The notes below the pieces were generated by a model. It saw only the letters and a program-made list of their open reading frames with translations. It was not told the DNA's origin and ran no database searches. A stretch of 64,000 nucleotides of DNA from assembly GCA_963792405.1 (NCBI GenBank), contig CAWBVU010000006.1, positions 558,001 through 622,000 on the forward strand, in the 5' to 3' direction. The DNA comes from SZUA-442 sp963792405. Lineage in GTDB: Bacteria; Actinomycetota; Acidimicrobiia; Spongiisociales; UBA5794. The translations under genes were made by a program, and so were the position numbers. Shown piece by piece: positions 7,740-15,519 of this stretch; the stretch's first letter is position 1, and each line of letters begins with the position of its first letter.

Positions 7740-8584
7740 GCGAGCATCTGCTGGACGGGCAGGACGAGGATCCCCGATGCCCCTGCATCCTTGAGGCGCG
7801 GGATCACGTGCCAGACATCGGCTGCGTCGACGACGGAATGCACCGCCACCATGTCACGAGAGGTGAGCGGGACGACCGTGGGGGCGTCCATGCCGGGGAT
7901 GATCCCCGCAATCGCCTCGACCGACGCAACGGGCGCATTCATCACGAGGTACCGGGTGCGTCGTGCCGCCATCGCCGCGTGCACCATGGTGATGACGGTG
8001 GCAGCGGTGTCGGATCTCGTGGCGCCTGCGCGCTCGATCAGGATCGCCTGGGACTCGAGGATCGTCGCGATGGGGCGCAGTCCGTTCACGAGCATCGTGG
8101 AACCCGTCGAGACGAGATCCGCCACGGCGTCGGCGATGTCGAGCTTGGGTGCCACCTCCACGGATCCGGAGAGGGGCACGGGGGTGACGTCGATCCCCTT
8201 GCTGGAGAAGAACCTCCCGACGGTCCGCGGATGCGAGGTCGCGATCCTCGAGCCGGCGAATCCCTCGATCGACGTGACCTCGCTGCCGTCGGGGACGGCG
8301 GCGACGAGTGCGCACCTCCCGAAGCCGAGGTCGAGCACGGTCTCGATCGGTGCCGACATCTCCGTCACGACGTCCAGTCCCGTCACGCCCAGGTCGGCGG
8401 CGCCGTCGGCGACGAGTTCGGCGACATCGTTCGTCCTGACGAACAGCAGTTCGATCGGTGCATCCATGACGGGAACGGCGAGACTGCGCTCGGTGCGCTC
8501 GAACCGGAAGCCGGCCTGTTTGAGGAGGTCGGTCGCGGGCTCCTCCAGCCTCCCCTTGGTGGGGAGCGCGATCTTCAGGGTCAT
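7736..8584 (-). CDS. hisG: ATP phosphoribosyltransferase, long form
   Basis: The first committed histidine enzyme, joining ATP and PRPP. The protein is 282 residues from MTLKIALPTKGRL. Motifs include VRTNDVAELVADGAADLG, IATSHPRTVGRFF and the PRPP loop STGSTMLVNGLR. The C-terminal 75 or so residues (RTRYLVMNAPVAS to QQMLA) look like the HisG_C histidine-binding regulatory domain. This should therefore be the long, HisZ-independent, feedback-inhibited form. It starts one base after the stop of the TrpR-like regulator. Confidence 0.96.
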   Translation of the reverse strand: MTLKIALPTKGRLEEPATDLLKQAGFRFERTERSLAVPVMDAPIELLFVRTNDVAELVADGAADLGVTGLDVVTEMSAPIETVLDLGFGRCALVAAVPDGSEVTSIEGFAGSRIATSHPRTVGRFFSSKGIDVTPVPLSGSVEVAPKLDIADAVADLVSTGSTMLVNGLRPIATILESQAILIERAGATRSDTAATVITMVHAAMAARRTRYLVMNAPVASVEAIAGIIPGMDAPTVVPLTSRDMVAVHSVVDAADVWHVIPRLKDAGASGILVLPVQQMLA

Positions 8585-8585
8585 G

Positions 8586-8903
8586 TCACTGGTCTCCGAT
8601 CGATATGCCTGCACGCTCGAGCGCCTCACGGTATCCGCCCGTCCCGTGGCGGAGCCACTGGGCGATGCGAGTGATGGTGGCGGTCGAGACACCGGTGAGG
8701 TCGTGGATCTCGCGGTACGAGTGCCCCTCGGCCAGCCTTCGGACCACCTCCCAGCGCGATGCCATCTCCTCGAGCTCGTGGCGGGTGCACAGATCACGGA
8801 AGAACCGTGCGGCCTCGTCACGCCCTGAAAGCGACACGATGGTGTCCATCAGGGACGCCGTCGATGCGTTCCGCCAGTCGTCGTTGGATGGGGGAGTGGT
8901 CAT
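8586..8903 (-). CDS. TrpR-family (YerC/YecD-type) regulator, likely histidine repressor
   Basis: A 105-residue helical protein of the TrpR/YerC group. The core LCTRHELEEMASRWEVVRRL is followed by a helix-turn-helix region, EGHSYREIHDLTGVSTATI, with an Arg-rich recognition end. E. coli TrpR binds tryptophan. TrpR-like proteins leading his operons in other phyla have been proposed as histidine-responsive HisR. This gene heads the his operon (hisG starts one base after its stop) and sits 27 bases from a palindrome closely matching a TrpR-type operator. I infer autoregulation and control of his genes on both sides, with histidine as the likely co-repressor. Confidence 0.87.
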   Translation of the reverse strand: MTTPPSNDDWRNASTASLMDTIVSLSGRDEAARFFRDLCTRHELEEMASRWEVVRRLAEGHSYREIHDLTGVSTATITRIAQWLRHGTGGYREALERAGISIGDQ

Positions 8904-8930
8904 GGTGGTCCGATGGGGTCGTCAGTGGGC

Positions 8931-8956
8931 TAGTGTACTAGCATGCTACTACACTA
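8931..8956. promoter_or_regulatory. Operator palindrome between the divergent his units, containing both -10 boxes
   Basis: A 26-bp palindrome. The arms TAGTGTA and TACACTA are joined through the symmetric core TAGCATGCTA, and only the two C positions flanking the core break the symmetry. The inner part TGTACTAGCATGCTACTACA closely matches the E. coli TrpR consensus TGTACTAGTTAACTAGTACA. Each arm reads TACACT outward (8950-8955 on the plus strand, 8937-8932 on the minus strand), which would be the -10 box for hisA and for the regulator-hisG operon. A bound repressor would block both promoters. The motif is seen; the assignment to the neighbouring TrpR-family protein is inferred. Confidence 0.82.
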
Positions 8957-9022
8957 TGACGGCTTCCGGTATCGTCGACGACCTGCCGCGGCGTACGACA
9001 TCGACCGAACGGCGGTGCATCC

Positions 9023-9775
9023 ATGGAGGTGATCCCTGCGATCGACGTGCTCGACGGGTCTGCCGTCCGGCTCGTCAGGGGGGAGTACGGGGACGTGACC
9101 GTCTACGCCCCTGATCCCATCGCTGTGGCGCTCGGCTGGGTGGCAGAGGGCGCCTCCCTCGTGCACGTGGTGGACCTCGGGGCCGCGAGGGGCGACGCAC
9201 GGGATGGAACGCTGCTCGCAGGGCTCGCCTCGGCCGGGGTGGCGTTCCAGATCGGTGGAGGCGTGCGTTCCGTCGAGGACGCGACCGATGCCCTCGCGCA
9301 CGGGGCACGGCGGGTGGTGCTCGGCTCCGCGGTCGTGTCCACGCCGACGGTGGCAGCGGCGATCATCGACGAGGTCGGCACCGACGCCGTCGTCGCAGCT
9401 CTCGATGTCCGGAATGGGCGGGCGAGGGGATCGGGGTGGCGTGACGAGGGTGTCGACCTCGCCGAGGCGGTGCGGACCGTCGTGGGCCTGGGGATCGCTT
9501 CGGCGCTCGTGACCGGCATCGAGAGGGACGGAACCCTCGGCGGTCCCGACATCGCCCTTCTCGCCGAGGTACGGCGCCACGCCCCGGCGCTCGACCTCAT
9601 CGCATCCGGCGGCGTCGGATCGCTCGACGACGTCGCGACACTCGCACGGCTCGACGAGGGACCCTCAGCGGTGATCATCGGCAAGGCGCTCTACGAGCGA
9701 CGATTCCCCCTCGGCAGCGCCATCGCCGTCGCTCGGGGTGGAGGAGCCCGGTCGGCGTCGGACCCGGACGCGTGA
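9023..9775 (+). CDS. hisA: Phosphoribosylformimino-AICAR isomerase HisA (possibly PriA-type)
   Basis: A 250-residue (beta/alpha)8 barrel isomerising ProFAR to PRFAR. MEVIPAIDVLDGSAVRLVRG carries the first catalytic Asp, VVAALDVRNGRA follows, the second Asp is in VTGIERDGTLGG, and the phosphate loops are FQIGGGVRS and LIASGGVGS. Many actinobacteria lack trpF and use a bifunctional HisA (PriA); this window neither proves nor excludes that. It is divergent from the rest of the his genes and shares their operator. Its stop codon lies inside a strong terminator-like hairpin. Confidence 0.95.
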   Translation: MEVIPAIDVLDGSAVRLVRGEYGDVTVYAPDPIAVALGWVAEGASLVHVVDLGAARGDARDGTLLAGLASAGVAFQIGGGVRSVEDATDALAHGARRVVLGSAVVSTPTVAAAIIDEVGTDAVVAALDVRNGRARGSGWRDEGVDLAEAVRTVVGLGIASALVTGIERDGTLGGPDIALLAEVRRHAPALDLIASGGVGSLDDVATLARLDEGPSAVIIGKALYERRFPLGSAIAVARGGGARSASDPDA

Positions 9776-9804
9776 CGGGGGCGTGGATCCCACGCCCCCG
9801 TCAC
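9772..9804 (+). terminator. Stem-loop terminator candidate at the hisA stop codon
   Basis: A perfect 15-bp inverted repeat: GTGACGGGGGCGTGG at 9772-9786 pairs with CCACGCCCCCGTCAC at 9790-9804 across a 3-base loop. It begins inside the hisA stop and ends 28 bases before the stop of the convergent LPXTG gene, so it may serve both directions. There is no clear U-tract, as is common in high-GC actinobacteria. Confidence 0.72.
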
Positions 9805-9831
9805 AGGGTCCTTCGTCCGCGGCGTGCCGTG

Positions 9832-10791
9832 TCAGTCGGGCTTGCGCATCTCACCGATGACGGCGGCGCCTCCGAGGAGGACGAGTCCGCCGAGGAACAG
9901 CCCGATCCCGACCATCCCGAACGGCCGGAGCTGATCGAAGTCCGCGCCCGTCACGGGCAGTGTCTCGGTCGGGGAAGCCGTGGTCGGGGGTGCCGTGGTG
10001 ATCGTGACGTCGAGCACAGGTGGCAGGAGCGTCGCGGTGTCGGTGTCGGTGACCGTCCCGCCTGGTGGCGTGGTGCCGATCGCCGTCGCCGAGTTGTCGA
10101 ACCGCGAGGTCCCGAGATTCGCGACCTTGCAGTCGTAGGTGACGGATGCACCCACGGCGAGGTCCCCGATCGTCGCGGGGCAATTCGAGGTCGGGTCCTT
10201 GGCGAGCGCGAGCTCGTCGGTCACGCGGACGTCGACGAGGTCGACGGGCCCCGGATTCGTCACGACGATCGTGAAGTAGCCGATGCCGTCAGTCCCGAAG
10301 CGCGGATCCGGAGACGTCCCGTAGACCTTTGCGTCCGGTGACTTGGTGATGTCGATGGCACCGCCCCCTGGGAGGGTGGTGGTCGTCGAGGTCGTCGAGG
10401 TGGTGGACGTGGTGGAGGTGGTGGACGTGGTCGTCGTGTCCTCGCACTCGACCGTGGCCAGCGCGGTGAACGTCCAATCCTCCGTCGCGTCCGGATCGTC
10501 CGAGGCCACAACGGTCACTTCCACGGTGTGCACGGGGAGGGGCTCAGCCCACTGGCCCGACGCGAAGAACTCGGTCCCGAAGCTCGGGTTGTCGACCACG
10601 GTGACGCCATCGACGACGATCACGACGCTGTTGTCGCCCTCACCGCTGTACTGCGTGAGTTCGAGGAACCATCCATCGAGGCAGTCCGCGCCACCGTCCC
10701 GGACGTGTGCCTGTGCGGGTGCGGCGAGCGCCACCGCCGACGCGACCATGGCGGCCAGCACCGCCAGGAGCCAGATTCTGCGTGCCTTCAT
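9832..10791 (-). CDS. Secreted LPXTG-anchored surface protein with DUF11-like repeat domain
   Basis: A 319-residue exported protein. Residues 1-28 are a signal peptide ending APAQA. An N-terminal globular region has one cysteine pair, followed by a Thr/Ser linker of repeated TTST units (about residues 117-140). Next comes a DUF11/conserved-repeat-like Ig domain (DITKSPDAKVYGTSPDP, YFTIVVTNPGP). The tail is LPVTG, a hydrophobic helix and a short basic end (MRKPD), the classic sortase sorting signal. SD AGGAAGGG precedes the ATG. Its role is unknown; the layout suggests a wall-anchored spacer or adhesive protein. A strongly structured leader lies upstream. Confidence 0.82.
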   Translation of the reverse strand: MKARRIWLLAVLAAMVASAVALAAPAQAHVRDGGADCLDGWFLELTQYSGEGDNSVVIVVDGVTVVDNPSFGTEFFASGQWAEPLPVHTVEVTVVASDDPDATEDWTFTALATVECEDTTTTSTTSTTSTTSTTSTTTTLPGGGAIDITKSPDAKVYGTSPDPRFGTDGIGYFTIVVTNPGPVDLVDVRVTDELALAKDPTSNCPATIGDLAVGASVTYDCKVANLGTSRFDNSATAIGTTPPGGTVTDTDTATLLPPVLDVTITTAPPTTASPTETLPVTGADFDQLRPFGMVGIGLFLGGLVLLGGAAVIGEMRKPD

Positions 10792-10810
10792 TGCTGTGCC
10801 CTTCCTGAGA

Positions 10811-10861
10811 CCGCACCATGCACGCCGGATCGATCGCTGCGAGCGATCGGCGTGCCTGCGG
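10811..10861 (-). promoter_or_regulatory. Structured 5' leader of the LPXTG protein gene
   Basis: Three nested helices. CCGCA (10811-10815) pairs with TGCGG (10857-10861), GCACGCC (10820-10826) with GGCGTGC (10849-10855), and GATCGCT (10832-10838) with AGCGATC (10842-10848) over a GCG loop. That is 19 pairs, with a 5-base bulge and a 4-by-1 internal loop. It lies 20-70 bases upstream of the start codon on the transcribed strand. I could not match it to a known riboswitch class. It could be an RNA switch, a stability element or an operator. Confidence 0.5.
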
Positions 10862-10985
10862 ACGTTGTCCCCTCTCTTGCCCGAGTCCAATGTAGCTCAC
10901 GAAGGGGCCCAAGCGTGGCTCATTCACGGCCGGCGCGCGCTCACTAGTCACCCGAGGCGGAGGGGACCGACGGCAGCCGGCAGCC

Positions 10986-12878
10986 TCAGGTGGTGAGGGC
11001 CTGGTCCAGGTGCCCCATCGTGACGACCGCGGCATGGGGGTCGTCACGCATTGCGATGATGGCCGCGTTGCGCAGCACCGCGTCGAGATCGGCGAACGAC
11101 CTGCCATCGGTGCGGGCGACGAGTTCGTCGCGGTCGACGTCATCGGCCAACGGAACGCTCGACATGGCGAAGAACGCCGCCCTCGCATCGGCTTCCGGGA
11201 GCCCGAGGTACAGGTGGGTCTCGAGGCGCCCGGGCCTCAGGAGGGCCGGGTCGATCAGGTCCATGCGGTTGGTCGCCCCGATCACGAAGACGTCACCCCG
11301 TCCCGCCACACCGTCGAGCTCGGTCAGCAGGGCGGCGACGACGCTGTCGGTGACGGAGTTCGTGGACGATCCACGTACGGGCGCGAGGGCGTCGAGCTCG
11401 TCGAAGAAGATGATCGCGGGAGCGACCGATCGCGCCCTGGCGAACACCTCGCGCACCCCGCGCTCCGATTCGCCCACCCACTTGTCGAGCAGCTCGGCGC
11501 CCTTGACGGAGAAGAAGGCGGCACCCGACTCGTGGGCAAGCGCCCTCACGACGAACGTCTTCCCTGTCCCCGGCGGGCCGTGCAGCACCATTCCCCTCGA
11601 TGGCTCGATGCCCATCCGTGTGAACCGCTCCGGTTCCGTCATCTGCCAGATCACGGACTCCGTCAGGGCCCTCTTGACCTCGACGAGGTCCGCGACACGA
11701 TCGAAGCCGTAGCTCGGGATGGAACCGAGCTGCGCCGTGCCGAGCGACGCCGGCGTCGCACGGATCGCCTCGAGGAGCGTCTCGGTCGTGAGCCGGCCAC
11801 CGGATCGGGCCGTGGCATCGAGCACCGCCGTCGAGATGTCGAGCGCGCTGAACCCGGGCGTGGCGTTCGCCAGGGTCTCCAGGTCGAGGTCATCCTTGCC
11901 CCCCAGCGCGGCAGCCAGCAGCGCCCTCCGCCTGGCGTGGTTGGGCGGCGCGATCTCGAGCGTCTTCGGGAGCAGTTCACGGGCGTCGAGGTCGGCGCCG
12001 ATGGACGGGCGGCTCGACGCGATGACGACGGCGAGACGGTCGGCATCAGCCACGGTGTCGAGGAGCCACCGAGTGACGGCCGCCGCCTGATGACGTGTCC
12101 CCGCCTCGCGCTCGAGGAGTGGGTCGAGGTGGTCGATGTACAGCACCGTCCCGGGCGTTGCCGCCCGTACTGCTCGCTCGAACGTCGCGAGGAGCCGCTC
12201 GGGCGTGGTCACGGTGCGCAGGTCGACAGCGGTCACGGTGAGTCCCAGCGTCCCTGCTCCCGCGTGCACGAGCTCGGACCTCCCCGAACCCGGCGGGCCA
12301 GCGATGATGACACCTGCCACCCTCCCGTTCGCCGGATGGGGGTCCGGTGACGTGACGAGGCGCAGCCAACCCGTCAGGAGCTCGAGCTCGTTCTCGAGCC
12401 CCGCGATCATCGCGGGGGGACCGGGCGGGGGAGGCCCTGCAACCGCCCCTGCGGCCCTCGGGAGCGTCGATGTGGCGACCGTCGAAGGGCCGATGGTGGC
12501 CCTCGGACCGGGATGGACGTCGCGCACCATGACCATGCCATCCGGTGTGGCGAAGGTGTCGCCCGCTCGAACGGGAAGTGACAGCAGTGACATGGGGACG
12601 TTGCCGAGGGGCCGCCCGTCCACCTCCATGACGACCGTCGTGGCCACGGGGACGACCGCCCGGACGACGTCGACCGCCGAGCCCGGTGTCCCCGCGCCAT
12701 TGCGGAACGCATCGGGAGGGAGCACCATCTCGTTTGCGACCCCCACCTCCGACGGCACGACACGCACGAGGGTCGAGCCGACCCGCACGATGCCCCCTCC
12801 CGGAAGCCCGAGGGCGGCGAGCATCGCGACATCGGCCCGCGCCGTGGTGCCAGACCCCTCCCTCAGCACGAATCGCAT
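10986..12878 (-). CDS. Two-domain AAA ATPase, Cdc48/p97-like (Cpa-type)
   Basis: A 630-residue protein starting MRFVLREGSG. The N-terminal ~130 residues form a beta-rich substrate-binding region like the Cdc48 N domain. A first AAA domain follows, then a second with intact motifs: Walker A GPPGTGKTF, Walker B IIFFDELDAL, sensor 1 ATNRMDLID and arginine finger region LLRPGRLE. The first domain looks worn: its Walker A is GPPGSGRSE (Lys to Arg) and its Walker B reads VLYIDHLD (no Glu). Unfolding work probably rests on domain 2. Actinobacterial Cdc48-like proteins (Cpa) are linked to the proteasome; no proteasome gene is in this window. No clear leaderless box was found at this start. Confidence 0.87.
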   Translation of the reverse strand: MRFVLREGSGTTARADVAMLAALGLPGGGIVRVGSTLVRVVPSEVGVANEMVLPPDAFRNGAGTPGSAVDVVRAVVPVATTVVMEVDGRPLGNVPMSLLSLPVRAGDTFATPDGMVMVRDVHPGPRATIGPSTVATSTLPRAAGAVAGPPPPGPPAMIAGLENELELLTGWLRLVTSPDPHPANGRVAGVIIAGPPGSGRSELVHAGAGTLGLTVTAVDLRTVTTPERLLATFERAVRAATPGTVLYIDHLDPLLEREAGTRHQAAAVTRWLLDTVADADRLAVVIASSRPSIGADLDARELLPKTLEIAPPNHARRRALLAAALGGKDDLDLETLANATPGFSALDISTAVLDATARSGGRLTTETLLEAIRATPASLGTAQLGSIPSYGFDRVADLVEVKRALTESVIWQMTEPERFTRMGIEPSRGMVLHGPPGTGKTFVVRALAHESGAAFFSVKGAELLDKWVGESERGVREVFARARSVAPAIIFFDELDALAPVRGSSTNSVTDSVVAALLTELDGVAGRGDVFVIGATNRMDLIDPALLRPGRLETHLYLGLPEADARAAFFAMSSVPLADDVDRDELVARTDGRSFADLDAVLRNAAIIAMRDDPHAAVVTMGHLDQALTT

Positions 12879-12943
12879 ACGACGAGTCTCACAGCAGGAC
12901 AGGTGCTGTGCAATGCGGCGCGGCGTTCGCCTACCGTGGCGCC

Positions 12944-13276
12944 GTGGCATCTCCCACGTTCGAGGACTTCGAGGCCCTCGGCCTCCGCGTCGGTACCGTG
13001 GTGCGCGCCGAGCCGAACGCAGGGGCGACCGTGCCTGCGCTGTGCATGTGGATCGACCTCGGTGCAGGGGACGAGGTCCAGTCGTCCGCGAGGATCACCG
13101 ACCGCTACGAGCCCGCTGCGCTCGTCGGTCGCCAGGTGGTCGTCGTCACCGGCCTGGCACCGCGCCGCATCGCGGGGTTCCGTTCCGACGTCCTCGTCCT
13201 GGGCGCCCTCACGACCGACGGCGTGGTACTGCTCGCGCCCGATCGGGAGGTGCCCCCTGGTTCGACGGTGGCGTGA
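12944..13276 (+). CDS. csaA: CsaA-like tRNA-binding (EMAP/OB-fold) protein
   Basis: A 110-residue OB-fold protein of the CsaA/EMAP-II type, the domain that binds tRNA and in CsaA is reported to have chaperone/export activity. Seen: FEALGLRVGTVVRAE at the start, the core SARITDRYEPAALVGRQV and the C-terminal APRRIAGFRSDVLVLGA. The GTG start at 12944 is preceded by TACCGT with a six-base gap, a leaderless arrangement that excludes the longer upstream frame. The 3' half overlaps the convergent nuclease gene by 172 bases. Its exact partner is not known. Confidence 0.85.
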   Translation: MASPTFEDFEALGLRVGTVVRAEPNAGATVPALCMWIDLGAGDEVQSSARITDRYEPAALVGRQVVVVTGLAPRRIAGFRSDVLVLGALTTDGVVLLAPDREVPPGSTVA

Positions 13277-14877
13277 GGGAGTGCATCCAGTTCCGGCACG
13301 GGCGTGGCCGGAAGGGCGAACTCACCGCTGACGGAGACCAGCTCCGTCGCGTCATCGACGAGCCACGCCCACAACAGCGCCGCCTCGTCCGCGGCCGCCA
13401 TCGACTCGGGATGGCGCGAGGTGGCGACGTCGCCCACGGCGACGAGCGGAGGGGTTCCGCCGACCCGCCATGCGGCCATCAGGCGACCGCCCGAGATGGC
13501 GACCATGGCCCCACCCCTGCGAGCGACGATGTTGCCGGCACATTGGAGGGCTGTCCAGTGCCGGCGTCGCCGCAGCGTCCTCGCCAGATGTCCCCATCCA
13601 TCCCTGCATGACGCCGCTTCCTCGAATCGCTGGTGGGCGACGAGTGACGAGAGGCGGTCCACGATCGGGGTGAGCAGGGTCCCGGGATCGCCCTCGAGGC
13701 CGGCGAGGAGGTCGTCCACGATGCCGCGATACTCCTCGTCGCCCACGGTGCCATCGCAGGGGCAGACCGCTCGTCCGAGCTGGGCGTAGTCGCATCCCCG
13801 ACCGGCTGTCGTGCACCTGCGGATCCTGCTGGCGTCCCAGAGGGCGTGCATGACGAGCTCGGCGGTGGCACGCGTCCGGAAGGGCCCGAGGTGGATCAGC
13901 CCCTTCCGTGTCGACCGTGTGATCGAGAGCCTCGGGAACCGTTCGTCGGTCACCGAGACCCAGTGGAGCGACCGGGGCGGTTTGGATCGTCGGTTGTACC
14001 GTGGCCGCAGCTCCTCGATCGTCCTCAGCTCGAGGACGGCCGCCTCGATCTCGCTCGTCGTGGCGACGTGGTCGATCCGCGTGAGATCACGCAGCATTGC
14101 GTCCACCTGTTTCCGATGGTCACCAGCGAAGTAGCTCCGCACCCTCGACCGGAGGTTCGTCGCCTTCCCGACGTAGACGACGTGGCCTGCCCTGTCGCGG
14201 AAGAGGTAGATGCCGGGACCCCTCGGGAGGTCCTCCGTGAGCGCCAGCTTCCCGATCGCCCGTGATCCCTTGATCGTCGGGAGGGCGAGGAGATCGTCGA
14301 GGTGCGTCACCCCGATCGAGCCCGCTCGTTCGAGCAGGGCCCAGAACACGTGGGCCGTCGCCATGGCGTCGTCGAACGCACGATGGGTCGGTACGACCGG
14401 CGACCCGAGGTGCGCGGCGAGCTGCGCCAGGCGCAGGTTCCGCACTTCGCCCGGCAGGAGGCGGCGGGCGAGGCGCAATGTGTCCGCGGAGCGGTGGTGG
14501 AGGCGACCGTATCCGAGGCGGAGCGCCGCGGCGTTGAGGAAGGCGATGTCGAACCGGACGTTGTGTCCGACGATCACGGCATCGCCGAGGAACTCGAGGA
14601 ACGCGGGGAGGGCCTCCTCGATCAGCGGGGCGTCGACCACCATCGCCTGGGTGATCCCCGTCACGACCGTCACCGTCGGGGGGATGGGCGCCCTCGGGTT
14701 GACGAGCGTGTGGAAGCGGCCCGATTCGACGCCGCCGACGAACCGCACCGCACCGATCTCGGTGATCTCGCAGGTGTCGGGGGCGAGGCCGGTCGTCTCG
14801 AGGTCGAGGACACAGAACGGGACCTCGCTCAGCGGCGCGCCCAGGTCGTCGAAGGTGCGTTGTCCCACGAGTGCCAC
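13105..14877 (-). CDS. DEDDh exonuclease fused to GIY-YIG (UvrC-like) nuclease
   Basis: A 590-residue DNA-repair type protein. Residues ~15-180 are a DnaQ-like 3'-5' exonuclease: FCVLDLETTG, HNVRFDIAFL and HRAFDDAMATA supply the DEDDh residues. Residues ~205-300 are a GIY-YIG endonuclease (GPGIYLFRDRAGHVVYVGKA) as in UvrC/Cho. The rest resembles the mycobacterial Rv2191-type extension, including a Cys-rich patch CTTAGRGCDYAQ..CPCDG. GTG at 14877 has TAGCCT seven bases upstream, supporting a leaderless start. The C-terminal ~57 residues are coded antisense to csaA and are low-complexity; that overlap is unusual, and an earlier true stop was not found. Confidence 0.85.
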   Translation of the reverse strand: MALVGQRTFDDLGAPLSEVPFCVLDLETTGLAPDTCEITEIGAVRFVGGVESGRFHTLVNPRAPIPPTVTVVTGITQAMVVDAPLIEEALPAFLEFLGDAVIVGHNVRFDIAFLNAAALRLGYGRLHHRSADTLRLARRLLPGEVRNLRLAQLAAHLGSPVVPTHRAFDDAMATAHVFWALLERAGSIGVTHLDDLLALPTIKGSRAIGKLALTEDLPRGPGIYLFRDRAGHVVYVGKATNLRSRVRSYFAGDHRKQVDAMLRDLTRIDHVATTSEIEAAVLELRTIEELRPRYNRRSKPPRSLHWVSVTDERFPRLSITRSTRKGLIHLGPFRTRATAELVMHALWDASRIRRCTTAGRGCDYAQLGRAVCPCDGTVGDEEYRGIVDDLLAGLEGDPGTLLTPIVDRLSSLVAHQRFEEAASCRDGWGHLARTLRRRRHWTALQCAGNIVARRGGAMVAISGGRLMAAWRVGGTPPLVAVGDVATSRHPESMAAADEAALLWAWLVDDATELVSVSGEFALPATPVPELDALPHATVEPGGTSRSGASSTTPSVVRAPRTRTSERNPAMRRGARPVTTTTWRPTSAAGS

Positions 14878-15015
14878 GCGCCGGAGGCTAGTCGAACGTG
14901 TGTTCGGTCTCGTGGCATTCTGCGGCGGGGGCACCGCGCCCGCGCCTCCTCTGGCATCCGCAGCGTCCATCGACGCCGCGACACCCATGGGCATCGACCC
15001 ATGTACATTCACGCC

Positions 15016-15519
15016 ATGGTGTTCGAGGGTCAGGTCTGGTTCGACTTCTCCACGCCTGCGGTGTGGCAGTTCTACCGATTCGTCCGAGGCCTCGCCGAGG
15101 CGGGCCATTCCGTGCACCTCGAGTGGCTGCCCAGACCCGTCCCGAGCGAGCGGGCCGCCATGGGGGTGTTCGTCCATCTGGACACGCCCGATCTCCGGGG
15201 CCGCTTCCTCCACGCCATGCTCGGCCTCGTCCACCTCGAAGGGGCCGATGCCTCCGACGACACCACGGTGGCGATGGCCGCCGAGGCCGCCGACGTCCCG
15301 ATGCCCGACGACCCCGGACCCGCGGACCGCGAGCTCGAGCGACTCGGTGGGCTCGCTCGCGACCTCGGTGTCGGCACCACCCCTGCCCTGTATCGGCACG
15401 GGCCGGTGATGACGGTGACGCTCAACGGGGCGGCCTTGATGGGGGATCCCGCGCCGAGGGCGCAGCTGATCCTCGATGTGCTCGACGACGACGGGGTATG
15501 GGGATTGGTGAAGCCGTGA
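15016..15519 (+). CDS. DsbA-fold protein resembling HCCA isomerase/GST-kappa, no CxxC
   Basis: A 167-residue protein whose start VWFDFSTPAVWQFYRFVRGL resembles the FDFSSPxxYL opening of the HCCA isomerase/GST-kappa branch of the DsbA fold. The inserted helical part (GRFLHAMLGLVHLEGADASD) also fits, followed by a TP turn (GTTPALY) where the cis-proline lies. There is no CxxC, so disulfide chemistry is unlikely; a serine-based GST-like role is possible. ATG at 15016 is six bases after TACATT, a leaderless arrangement; an in-frame ATG at 15001 is the alternative. Its stop overlaps the zinc-ribbon gene (GTGA), so the two are coupled. Confidence 0.6.
   Translation: MVFEGQVWFDFSTPAVWQFYRFVRGLAEAGHSVHLEWLPRPVPSERAAMGVFVHLDTPDLRGRFLHAMLGLVHLEGADASDDTTVAMAAEAADVPMPDDPGPADRELERLGGLARDLGVGTTPALYRHGPVMTVTLNGAALMGDPAPRAQLILDVLDDDGVWGLVKP

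Noticed and set aside
10375..10440. The GGTGGT/GTCGTC repeat tract as a mobile or CRISPR-like repeat
   Set aside because: It simply encodes the Thr/Ser linker of the LPXTG protein.
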